Part shown: piece after piece, positions 17,318 to 24,466 of the stretch
Numbering within the stretch: position 1 is the first letter of the stretch
Layout: every line of letters starts with the position of its first letter
Origin: Nostoc linckia FACHB-104
GTDB taxonomy: Bacteria; Cyanobacteriota; Cyanobacteriia; Cyanobacteriales; Nostocaceae
NCBI RefSeq assembly: GCF_014696615.1
Contig: NZ_JACJQJ010000083.1
Coordinates: 1-35,377 of the forward strand
Direction: 5' to 3'
DNA length: 35,377 nt
Notes under the pieces: model-generated
Database searches by the model: none
What the model saw: only the letters and a program-made list of their open reading frames with translations
What the model was told of the DNA's origin: nothing
Position numbers and translations under genes: made by a program

Positions 17318-17794
17318 ATGCTGAAACGTTCTTTAATGATTGCTGCTTCTAGTGTTGCTTTAGCTGCTGCTGTTGCCAGTCCTAGTTTTGCTGCACCTGC
17401 TGATTTTGTGGGTACATGGGTAAATAAAGATAATAATACTCGTGGTGTGACTCGTTTAGTTATTACTTCAGCAGGTAGCAATAAATTAAATATTCAGGTG
17501 TTTGGTAAATGTCATCCTACAGATTGTGATTGGGGAACTGTACCAGTCGTAACCTATGGTTTAAATGTGCAAGATACAAACCATACCTATGCAACAGCTA
17601 ACTATACCAAAGGTTTTTCTAATACTTTATTGACCTTAGACCATGCAGGTTCTCAAATCATGTTGCAAGGCTTCACTCAATTTTTAGATAATAGTGGTCG
17701 GCAAAATTATTATTCCCGTGATTACTTTCAAAGAACACTCAAGGTAAAGATTCCAGGGAGTTTACCAATATCACCTATTCAACCAAATAGGTAA
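17318..17794 (+). CDS. Small secreted protein with a CHPTDCDWG motif
   Basis: A 158-residue exported protein with a signal peptide (1-25, ending SFA before APADF). The mature domain begins with FVGTWVNKDNNTRGVTRLVI, a pattern shared by small lipocalin-like secreted beta proteins, followed by FGKCHPTDCDWGTV (Cys about 64 and 69, a likely disulfide). I recall similar CHPTDCDWG domains in hypothetical bacterial secreted proteins but no assigned function. The start at 17318 is supported by GGAG at 17307-17310. It follows the duplicated secreted protein by 94 bp on the same strand, and the pair is closed by a hairpin terminator at 17913-17945; they are probably one operon. Confidence 0.82.
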   Translation: MLKRSLMIAASSVALAAAVASPSFAAPADFVGTWVNKDNNTRGVTRLVITSAGSNKLNIQVFGKCHPTDCDWGTVPVVTYGLNVQDTNHTYATANYTKGFSNTLLTLDHAGSQIMLQGFTQFLDNSGRQNYYSRDYFQRTLKVKIPGSLPISPIQPNR

Positions 17795-17837
17795 GGAAGA
17801 GGGTAAAGACTTGTTTTAAATTGACCCAATAAATGCT

Positions 17838-17945
17838 AGAGGGCAAGGCATTGCCTTACCTCTATAATCTGTCGCATTCTATTTTCCTATTAGTATGAAA
17901 TAATAGGAAAATAGGGAAGGTTAATTTTCAACCTTTCCCTTTTTT
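17838..17945 (+). terminator. Three successive hairpins ending in a T-tract
   Basis: First, an imperfect stem AGAGGGCAAGGC/GCCTTACCTCT (17838-17863). Second, a perfect 12-bp stem ATTTTCCTATTA (17881-17892) with TAATAGGAAAAT (17901-17912). Third, touching it, AGGGAAGGTT (17913-17922) with AACCTTTCCCT (17930-17940, one bulged base) running into TTTTT. The third is a standard intrinsic terminator for the two secreted-protein genes; the other two may be repeats or RNA-stabilising structures. Confidence 0.7.
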
Positions 17946-18048
17946 ATAAACCTACCAAAACAGCGTTTTTGCTTCTCTACGCATTGATTGGTAGGGTAAA
18001 GTTATGCAACTATTGTTAATAGTTAAAGCTTGTTGATGATAGCAACCT

Positions 18049-18531
18049 TTAAGCGCTTAATGCATAAGGTACAGCTACTTTTGTATGTTTATTGAGATAG
18101 TTGACAAATAATTGCTTCAGCTGAGGACTCACACCAGCATGTTCAAAAAATCCAAAACCCAGACTCTTTGCTTTCATTAAAGTTTGCTCTGGTGTTAATC
18201 CTTCTTGAATTGCTACACTCAACAATGCAATTCCCGTTGAGCGCATAGCTGCAGCACAATGTATAACTGTGGGTTTAGGAAGCTGATCCAGTGTCGTCAG
18301 GATTTTAGTAATCAACTCTTCATTTAAATTTTCTAGCTTCAACGGCACATTGACATAATGTAGCCCCAACTCTTCAACGACTTTTTGCTCATCCTTCAAA
18401 CATCCTAATTCATCAGGCGATCGCAAATTCAAAACCGACCTAAAACCCTCTTGCTTTGCTTGCTTGAGTTGGTGTGGTACGACTTGTCCTGTTGTTGTCA
18501 AATGGTCATTAATCCGTATAGCGTTGATCAC
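18049..18531 (-). CDS. DUF442 / beta-lactamase-hydrolase-like phosphatase domain protein
   Basis: A 160-residue protein of the DUF442 (BLH, protein tyrosine phosphatase-like) family. The N-terminus RINDHLTTTGQV and the segment GFRSVLNLRSPDE are typical, and the active-site loop HCAAAMRST (His91, Cys92, Arg97) keeps the nucleophilic Cys and the Arg with a short, rhodanese-length Cys-x4-Arg loop. Relatives act on phosphate or persulfide substrates, some linked to sulfide metabolism; none is shown here. The usual small and Gly residues of the loop are replaced by three Ala and Met, which could alter activity. I chose the GTG at 18531 because AAAGGAG precedes it by five bases; a longer GTG start at 18570 is possible. 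Confidence 0.83.
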   Translation of the reverse strand: MINAIRINDHLTTTGQVVPHQLKQAKQEGFRSVLNLRSPDELGCLKDEQKVVEELGLHYVNVPLKLENLNEELITKILTTLDQLPKPTVIHCAAAMRSTGIALLSVAIQEGLTPEQTLMKAKSLGFGFFEHAGVSPQLKQLFVNYLNKHTKVAVPYALSA

Positions 18532-18570
18532 GTTCACTCCTTTGAACTGTAAATAGTACTTTTGCAACAC

Positions 18571-18942
18571 AAAGAGTCAGGATTCCACAGTGAATCCCCG
18601 TGACTCGGGAATTGAGTCGGGTTTGAGAAGCTATGCAAATAAGCAAACCAAATCCAGCAAATATCTACAGATCCCTATTTACGACTGTGAAATTTGCTTT
18701 GTTAGGTTACTTTTATTAGTGTTAATTAAATACTGCAAGTCTATCGACGAACCGTATTTAATAATTATACATAATTCCGATAGATTTACGAGACTTTATG
18801 AAAAAGATTCTTTTACAATAGATAAAATGCTGCTTAAAACTCTTGAATAGTTTTCCAAAAGAGCCATTCACGTGCGGAGGTTCCCTCCGTTGAGTGAACT
18901 GGCGTTCAAGAGTTCAAGTTTAGCCTTAACTATGGTTCGATA
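18571..18942. other. Gene-free stretch containing 47-bp hairpin element copy B
   Basis: No convincing gene lies here; an 86-codon plus-strand frame (18590-18850, GTG start) has low-complexity, poorly protein-like content. Near its left end GTGACTCGGGAATTGAGTC (18599-18618 area) is palindromic. The 47-bp element is at 18861-18907, and it is enclosed by a perfect 10-bp inverted repeat, AACTCTTGAA (18838-18847) and TTCAAGAGTT (18905-18914), so 18838-18914 can fold as one long hairpin. This may be the remains of a mobile element or a structured RNA. Confidence 0.5.
18861..18907. repeat. 47-bp hairpin element copy B
   Basis: Same length and orientation as the copy at 21339-21385 and the opposite of the copy in the helicase gene. 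Its stems are GCCA/TGGC, TTCAC/GTGAA and CGGAGG/CCTCCG. The middle stem has different bases from the other copies but stays paired. Confidence 0.7.
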
Positions 18943-18982
18943 AAAGAAGCGATCGCCCATTTCAGCAAGCGATCGCTTCTTT
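18943..18982 (-). terminator. HIP1-containing hairpin, likely aspS terminator
   Basis: A perfect 14-bp inverted repeat, AAAGAAGCGATCGC (18943-18956) and GCGATCGCTTCTTT (18969-18982), holds one HIP1 octamer in each arm around a 12-base loop. It lies 31 bp beyond the aspS stop. Read on the minus strand it ends CTTCTTTTA, a weak T-tract; the aspS side makes this the likely use. Confidence 0.6.
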
Positions 18983-19013
18983 GAATGCACAACCAAATTT
19001 TACTTCGTCACTA

Positions 19014-20801
19014 CTAAGCCTTGGGCTTATAAGTTGAAGCCACGTGTAATTCTTTCAACTGTTTAGCATCAACGCTAGAAGGTGCATCCGTTAACAAGCA
19101 ACGGGCTTGTTGTGTCTTCGGAAAAGCAATGACATCACGAATCGATTCTTCCCCAGCTAGCAACATCACTAACCGATCTAAACCGTAGGCGATGCCACCA
19201 TGAGGCGGTGTACCATATTCAAAGGCTTCCATCAAAAAGCCGAATTTATTTTGGGCTTCTTCAGGCGACAAGCCGATCGCTTCAAATACCTGTTCTTGAA
19301 CTTCGCGCTGATAAATCCGCCGACTACCACCGCCAACTTCAAAGCCGTTAAATATTAAGTCGTAGGCTTGGGCGCGGGCGGTTTTTAAATCATCCAAGTC
19401 ATCGGGGTGGGGTGCGGTAAATGGGTGGTGTAATGCTTCCAAGCGTTTTTCGTCAGCATTCCACTCAAACATTGGGAAATCGGTAATCCACAGTAAATTG
19501 ATTTTATCTGGATCAATTAACGCAAATTCTTTGGCGATCGCTTGCCGTAATCTATCTAAAGTTTTGTTAACGGTAACTGCATCACCAGCCCCAAATAGCA
19601 GTAAATGGCCTGCTTTTGCGCCTGTACGCTCTAATATTTCCTGTTTTTGTTCAGGAGTGAGGTTATCTTTAATTGCACCGATGGTATCAATTTCGCCGTT
19701 TTCTCTAACGCGGATATAAGCTAAACCTTTCGCCCCAGCTTCACTGGCTTCTTTAAATAAGTCTCCGCCTGGTTTAATACGGACGTTAGAAATCGCATCG
19801 TTACCGTTGGGAATCGGTAGGATTTTTACAATACCACCGTGAGCGATCGCATCGCGGAAAACTTTAAAACCGGAATCTTTCAACACATCGGAAACATTGA
19901 CTAGTTCCAAACCGTAGCGGGTATCTGGTTTGTCACTACCGTAGCGTTCCATTGCTTCGGCGTAGGTAAGACGCGGGAAGGGATGGTGTAACTCAATTCC
20001 TTTAACTGTTTTGAAGATGTAAGAAACTAACTTCTCGTTGAGTTCGATAATTTCTTCTTGAGACATGAAACTCATTTCCATGTCTAACTGCGTAAATTCT
20101 GGTTGTCTGTCAGCGCGTAAATCTTCATCGCGGAAGCAACGAGCAATCTGATAATATCTGTCTAAACCAGATACCATCAGCAATTGTTTGAATAATTGCG
20201 GTGACTGCGGTAAAGCGAACCATTCACCAGGGTTAACACGGCTGGGGAGAATGTAATCACGCGCCCCTTCTGGGGTAGAACGAGTCAGTACGGGGGTTTC
20301 AACTTCTATAAAACCTTCCACGTCTTCCAAGTAGCGCCGCATAGCTTTCACAACTTGATGACGCAATTGAATATTTTGCGCCATCCGTTCCCGGCGTAAA
20401 TCTAAATAACGATATTTCAATCGCAATTCTTCCCGCACGGTTTCAGTGTCAGCTGTGGAAACTTGGAAAGGTAACTGTTTCCTAACACTGTTCAGCAAAT
20501 TAATCTTCTCGGCGTAGATTTCTACCTCGCCTGTGGGGATGCGGGAATTAAGTGATTCGTCGGGACGTTGTGTCACCCTACCAGTGATTTCCACAACATA
20601 TTCATTCCGGATATTATTAGCCTGTTCGTAGGAATCCGGGGTACGTTGCGGATCGCTGACAATCTGGACAATGCCAGAGCGATCGCGTAAATCTAAAAAT
20701 ATCACACCCCCATGATCGCGGCGACGGTCTACCCATCCGTACAAGGTAACAGTTTCTCCAATATGTTCTTTTCGGAGCGCGCCGCAATAGTGAGTTCGCA
20801 T
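19014..20801 (-). CDS. aspS: Aspartyl-tRNA synthetase
   Basis: A 595-residue class II aminoacyl-tRNA synthetase that charges tRNA-Asp. Order: N-terminal OB-fold anticodon domain (1-110, with [20 protein letters not shown]); class II motif 1 region (about 140-170); motif 2 [18 protein letters not shown] (223-240); the bacterial GAD insertion (about 290-420); and motif 3 [15 protein letters not shown] near 548-562. Length and insertion mark it as the bacterial type. His30 in the OB-fold is the residue typical of non-discriminating enzymes, which also charge tRNA-Asn for amidation by GatCAB; the second position used to tell these apart is not the expected Gly, so the specificity is undecided. 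Monocistronic by its surroundings. Confidence 0.98.
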   Translation of the reverse strand: MRTHYCGALRKEHIGETVTLYGWVDRRRDHGGVIFLDLRDRSGIVQIVSDPQRTPDSYEQANNIRNEYVVEITGRVTQRPDESLNSRIPTGEVEIYAEKINLLNSVRKQLPFQVSTADTETVREELRLKYRYLDLRRERMAQNIQLRHQVVKAMRRYLEDVEGFIEVETPVLTRSTPEGARDYILPSRVNPGEWFALPQSPQLFKQLLMVSGLDRYYQIARCFRDEDLRADRQPEFTQLDMEMSFMSQEEIIELNEKLVSYIFKTVKGIELHHPFPRLTYAEAMERYGSDKPDTRYGLELVNVSDVLKDSGFKVFRDAIAHGGIVKILPIPNGNDAISNVRIKPGGDLFKEASEAGAKGLAYIRVRENGEIDTIGAIKDNLTPEQKQEILERTGAKAGHLLLFGAGDAVTVNKTLDRLRQAIAKEFALIDPDKINLLWITDFPMFEWNADEKRLEALHHPFTAPHPDDLDDLKTARAQAYDLIFNGFEVGGGSRRIYQREVQEQVFEAIGLSPEEAQNKFGFLMEAFEYGTPPHGGIAYGLDRLVMLLAGEESIRDVIAFPKTQQARCLLTDAPSSVDAKQLKELHVASTYKPKA

Positions 20802-20980
20802 AGTAGTTAATTGTGTTCTTCAGCTCTAGATGGGCAGTAAAATGTCAAAGCTTTCCCATTATCTAGCATCAATAGTATCTAATTGAAGTCAAGATGGCAT
20901 ATTATCTGTTGAATCTTAGGTTTGGGTCAATAGGAGGGCAAGGGGCAGGGGGCAGGGAGCAGGGGGAAAGGTGAGGTTCA

Positions 20981-21274
20981 GAACTCGGAGTGTTGAGTAA
21001 AAAGGTGGAATTATCGCCTTCCGAACTGGGAGTGTCGAGCAAAAAGGTGGAATTATCGCCTTCCGAACTGGGAGTGTCGAGCAAAAAGGTGAAATTATCA
21101 CTTTCCGAACTTGGAGTGTCGAGCAAAAAGGTGGAATTATCACCTTCCGAACTCGGAGTGTCGAGTAAAAAGGTGGAATTATCGCCTTCCGAACTCGGAG
21201 TGTCGAGTAAAAAGGTCGAATTATCGCCTTCCGAACTCGAAGTGTCGAGTAAAAAGGTGGAATTATCGCCTTCA
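20981..21274. repeat. Seven tandem copies of a 42-bp unit
   Basis: Units begin at 20981, 21023, 21065, 21107, 21149, 21191 and 21233, each exactly 42 bp, starting GAACT and ending near CGCCTTCC. Copies differ at a few positions (for example GTGGAATT, GTGAAATT, GTCGAATT). A degenerate eighth start (CAACTCAAATT) follows. With no unique spacers it is a minisatellite, not a CRISPR array. It reads as a 14-residue repeat in several frames. Confidence 0.92.
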
Positions 21275-21338
21275 CAACTCAAATTATCAAGTTCTATCTC
21301 CACCCATCTGTATTTGTTTAGAGACAATTTATGTAGGG

Positions 21339-21385
21339 GAGCCACTGCGTTGCGCGGGTTTCCCGCGTTGTAGCAAGTGGCGTTG
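21339..21385. repeat. 47-bp hairpin element copy C
   Basis: Aligns without gaps to the copy in the helicase gene (reverse-complemented) with six differences, and every one falls in a base-paired position that changes with its partner: GCCAG/CTGGC becomes GCCAC/GTGGC, and GAGG/CCTC becomes CGGG/CCCG. Confidence 0.8.
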
Positions 21386-21435
21386 TGTTACGGCTATGAA
21401 AGGATTTGAGACTAAGAGACAATTAAATTTAGCCG

Positions 21436-21522
21436 TAACGCACCGCCGCGTGGATGGTGCGTTAGGCGCTAGGATAGTTATTCCGTGGCAAATCATATCG
21501 AAAATAAGCGCCTAACACACCC
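21436..21522. repeat. GGTGCGTTA inverted repeats
   Basis: TAACGCACC (21436-21444) pairs with GGTGCGTTA (21456-21464). The extended arm GGTGCGTTAGGCGCT (21456-21470) also pairs, 14 of 15 bases, with AGCGCCTAACACACC (21508-21522), so two alternative hairpins are possible. Belongs to the dispersed palindromes typical of these genomes. Confidence 0.5.
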
Positions 21523-21714
21523 TACAGTCGAATGGCACTTAAGCAAAAGTTACTGCGGAGATCTAAATCTCGCTCAAGTGAGTTACACTCCACCCTATAG
21601 TCATTCTATTTTTACTTTATAAATAGCCTCTAATAGCATTCCAGGCTACAGATAATTCTCCCCCTGCCCTCTGCCCCTCTGCTGCCTATGTTGGAGAATT
21701 GATATAAGCCCTAT

Positions 21715-23097
21715 TTATATTGCCTTCGAGAAATGCTTTTCTTTGATTCTCATGTGATTATCAAAGATGACGGCAATATTTCTTACCAGCAATCTGCCAA
21801 TGTCTGTAACTAATATGTAGTTTTTTGATAAGCTTACCAGTCCATCGGCTTCTAGAGGTTTTAACATCTCTAGTTCATGGGCAAAGTATTCGTCAAAACA
21901 GATGTGATATTTATCTGCGATGTCTTGCTTTTGCAATTGAAAATGCGACATAATACCCATGATAACATCGCGTCTAATAATGTCATCTTGAGTTAATTTG
22001 ATGCCTTTACTCAACGGCAATGTACCTGTAGAAATTGCCTGATAATATTCTTTTAGTTGTTTATGGTTTTGGAAATACGCATCTTCTAACATACTAATAG
22101 ATGTCGCCCCAAAACCAAATAATTCTGTTTCGGCGTGGGTAGTGTAGCCTTGAAAATTACGCCGGAGAGTGCCATTGCGTTGCGCGATCGCTAATTCATC
22201 GTTAGACTTAGCAAAATGATCCATACCAATGAATAGATACTCATTATTTGTGAGTTCTTCAATGGTCATTTTGAGAATATCTAGCTTTTCCTGTGCCTTG
22301 GGTAAAGCTGCTTCAGGAATATTTTTCTGTGCAGGTTTAATCCAGGGAATATAAGCAAAGTTAAAAACCACAATTCTGTCTGGGTCTAACTTTATTGTCT
22401 TTTTCACTGTTTCCCGAAAACTCTGCCGAGTTTGATAGGGAAGACCATAAATCAGGTCTACATTTACGCTTTCAAATTCTGCTTCTCTGATCCAACTCAT
22501 GACATCAAAGAGCATTTCTTCCGGCTGGATACGATTAATCGCCACTTGCACTTCATGATTAAAATCTTGAATGCCAAAGCTAATGCGATTAAATCCTAAT
22601 TCCCTGAGAAATAAAATGTAATCTTTATCTACATAACGGGGGTTGATTTCAATGGAGATTTCTGCTTTTGGGTCAATAGTGAAATGTTGAGTAATGTGTT
22701 TCCACACAAACTCTACTTGTTCGCGGTCTAAATAATTAGGTGTACCACCACCCCAATGAATTTGCAGAACTTGGCGATCGGAATCAATTAAAGCGGCTGT
22801 TTGTTTAATATCTTGAGCTAAATGTTCTAAGTAAGGTTTGGCAATATTCTTATTGTTAGAAATTACCGTATTACAGCCGCAAAAATAGCACGCAGTCTGA
22901 CAAAAAGGGATGTGGAAATATAAAGAAAGGGGAGTTTTACGTTGATTCGAGGCTGCGATCGCATTTTGTAAATCGGTGGTGGTAAATGCTTCGCTTAACT
23001 CAGTAGCAGGTGGATAACTGGTGTATCTAGGTATTGGAGCATCATACTTTTGGATCATCTCCAAATCAAACTTGACACCAGGTAAGAGAAAAACCAT
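21715..23097 (-). CDS. hemN: Oxygen-independent coproporphyrinogen III oxidase HemN
   Basis: A 460-residue radical-SAM enzyme that decarboxylates coproporphyrinogen III to protoporphyrinogen IX without oxygen. The cluster motif is CQTACYFCGC, with Cys66, Cys70 and Cys73 as [4Fe-4S] ligands and Cys75 following, the CxxxCxxCxC pattern of true HemN, not HemW. Also typical are the N-terminal PIPRYTSYPPATE (21-33), WGGGTPNYL (about 109-117), and the C-terminal DGLVSLSKNYILVTDIGRLL. The ATG at 23097 is set by a strong GGAGG (23103-23107); a TTG at 23100 is less likely. It lies 122 bp downstream of the heme oxygenase gene on the same strand, with heptamer repeats between; it is probably co-transcribed and used at low oxygen. 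Confidence 0.95.
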   Translation of the reverse strand: MVFLLPGVKFDLEMIQKYDAPIPRYTSYPPATELSEAFTTTDLQNAIAASNQRKTPLSLYFHIPFCQTACYFCGCNTVISNNKNIAKPYLEHLAQDIKQTAALIDSDRQVLQIHWGGGTPNYLDREQVEFVWKHITQHFTIDPKAEISIEINPRYVDKDYILFLRELGFNRISFGIQDFNHEVQVAINRIQPEEMLFDVMSWIREAEFESVNVDLIYGLPYQTRQSFRETVKKTIKLDPDRIVVFNFAYIPWIKPAQKNIPEAALPKAQEKLDILKMTIEELTNNEYLFIGMDHFAKSNDELAIAQRNGTLRRNFQGYTTHAETELFGFGATSISMLEDAYFQNHKQLKEYYQAISTGTLPLSKGIKLTQDDIIRRDVIMGIMSHFQLQKQDIADKYHICFDEYFAHELEMLKPLEADGLVSLSKNYILVTDIGRLLVRNIAVIFDNHMRIKEKHFSKAI

Positions 23098-23108
23098 CAA
23101 AACCTCCG

Positions 23109-23219
23109 GGGTGGGGACTGGGGATTAGGGATTGGGGACTGGGGATTAGGGACTGGGGAGATGAGGGAGAATTATTTTGAATCTTGACCTTTCACCCTTC
23201 ACCTTTCACCCTTCACCCT
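23109..23219. repeat. Heptamer repeats between heme oxygenase and hemN
   Basis: GGGGACT/GGGGATT units (about 23109-23160) are followed by CCTTTCAC/CCTTCAC units (about 23188-23221). The last unit overlaps the TGA stop codon of the heme oxygenase gene. Confidence 0.75.
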
Positions 23220-23897
23220 TCAGTTAGTTAGGCTGTTAAATAAGGCTTGACCGATGGCTTGAATTAAATTCGCCTCTAAGCCTTGTACTATTTGCATATT
23301 CAAATGAAAGGCATTGTTAGCTTCTGCGACAATTTGGTCGGCGGTTACATCATCGATGGGTAATGCGTCCAAAGCATCACGGTATTTGTGCTTAAATGCC
23401 GTTTTATCGGTAATTTGGTCAAAATTATAAAAATTTGTACCTTCGTAGCCAGATAATTGCAAAGTTGATTGAGCAATTTTTTGCAACATCTGACCACCAG
23501 AAAGGTCGCCCATGTAGCGTGTATAGGCGTGTCCTAACAATAGGATAGGTTCAGTAGCAGATAATTCCCGAATTCTGGCGACAAATGTTTGAGTAGCAGT
23601 TGCAGGGGCAATTTGCTTTCGCCATTGCTTTCCATAGTAAAACATCATGTCCTTTTCTAGAGCAGCTTGCCGATTTAGCTCTGGAAAGTAAACAGCTGCG
23701 ATCGCCTGATTGTTAACATTAGTTACAATTGCCGCTTCTAGTTCGCTATAGACAAAATACAAATTACTCAAAAACTTCGCAAAGCAGTCTCTATCTACAA
23801 CTCCTTTGAGAAAACATTTCATAAAGCCTACATTTTCTGCTGCTGTATGAGCTTGTTCTGTTCCAGCGCGTAGTTTGACGGCGAGATTGCTACTCAT
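23220..23897 (-). CDS. ho2: Heme oxygenase (probably the low-oxygen Ho2 type)
   Basis: A 225-residue biliverdin-forming heme oxygenase; it opens heme to biliverdin, iron and CO with ferredoxin electrons, feeding phycobilin synthesis. The proximal heme ligand is His17 in RAGTEQAHTAAE, and the distal helix has GDLSGGQ (130-136). Its length matches cyanobacterial HO. Its position beside hemN and acsF, the arrangement known from the Synechocystis chlAII-ho2-hemN cluster, is why I call it the Ho2 type; the sequence by itself does not exclude Ho1. The start at 23897 is supported by AAGGAA a few bases upstream. The upstream gap is a 569-bp divergent region shared with acsF. Confidence 0.93.
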   Translation of the reverse strand: MSSNLAVKLRAGTEQAHTAAENVGFMKCFLKGVVDRDCFAKFLSNLYFVYSELEAAIVTNVNNQAIAAVYFPELNRQAALEKDMMFYYGKQWRKQIAPATATQTFVARIRELSATEPILLLGHAYTRYMGDLSGGQMLQKIAQSTLQLSGYEGTNFYNFDQITDKTAFKHKYRDALDALPIDDVTADQIVAEANNAFHLNMQIVQGLEANLIQAIGQALFNSLTN

Positions 23898-24466
23898 TTT
23901 GTTTCCTTAATTTCAAGCGCCAGATTTCTGCACAGCCAACGACTCAGGATGTCTGCTAGAGGGACTGGGGATTGGGGATTGGGGATTGGGGATTGGGGAG
24001 ATGTAGACGCGTAGCGGCTTCCCGCAGGGTGGGGGATGAGGAAGCAGGGGTGCAGAGGATGCAGAGGGGGTAGAGGATGCAATAGAGACATTTCCAATCC
24101 CCATTAGCAATTACCGATTACCCATTACCAAACACCAAATGACAAACACCAAATGCCAAATTTAGGGTTTAGGAGGGATTAGCATCAGTATTACGGCAAA
24201 TATACTTTCAATGCTCATCCCTGCTCTGTTTACCTCTCCCAAAAATATTTAACTATTTATATTTGTATAACTATTAAAGTATTAATATTTCTTTATTTTT
24301 GTCTGTCAGGGAAGGCACATTTTGAAATGGGCATGGGGCATTGGGTGTTTGTGATTTCCCCTCATCCCCAATCCCTAATCCCCAACCCCTTCGCACAACT
24401 TAACTGTTCTCAACAATATTTTATGCTTATATAGCTATTGAAAGATAGAGCGAGAGAAGGATTCTC
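23898..24466. promoter_or_regulatory. Divergent regulatory region between heme oxygenase and acsF
   Basis: This 569-bp gap must hold the promoters of both ho-hemN and acsF. Much of it is repeats: GGGGATT units (23961-24000), a REP-like element (24004-24030), ACCAAATG-like units (about 24120-24165) and CCCCAATCC units (24360-24390). Unique AT-rich DNA remains at about 24171-24330 and 24400-24466. The acsF start has AGAAGGA before it. No binding site for the low-oxygen activator ChlR can be identified by eye. Confidence 0.5.
24004..24030. repeat. REP-like element GCGTAGCGGCTTCCCGCAGG
   Basis: GC-rich element embedded in heptamer repeats, of the same family as 25679-25703 and the reverse complement of 3205-3230. 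No coding role. Confidence 0.55.

Larger units (their letters stand above)
20802..21714. other. 913-bp gene-free region holding tandem array and palindromes
   Basis: Between aspS and hemN lie a purine-rich stretch (20930-20975), a seven-copy 42-bp tandem array (20981-21274), the third copy of the 47-bp hairpin element (21339-21385), and paired repeats TAACGCACC/GGTGCGTTA (21436-21464) with a second matching arm at 21508-21522. Several frames are open through the array, but only because the 42-bp unit lacks stops; I call no gene here. Confidence 0.65.

Noticed and set aside
18590-18850. 86-codon plus-strand gene
   Set aside because: GTG start without a ribosome-binding site, unusual composition, no recognisable domain, and located in a structured repeat region.
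20981-21274. CRISPR array
   Set aside because: The 42-bp units are directly adjacent with no unique spacers, and no cas genes are nearby.
20902-21373. Overlapping long open frames across the 42-bp array, as a repeat-protein gene
   Set aside because: Several frames on both strands are open together only because the repeated unit lacks stops. No frame has a good start, ribosome-binding site or non-repeat domain.
23894-24110. Two overlapping minus-strand frames upstream of the heme oxygenase
   Set aside because: They translate heptamer repeats and a REP-like element (Pro/Ser/His-rich low complexity), not a gene.
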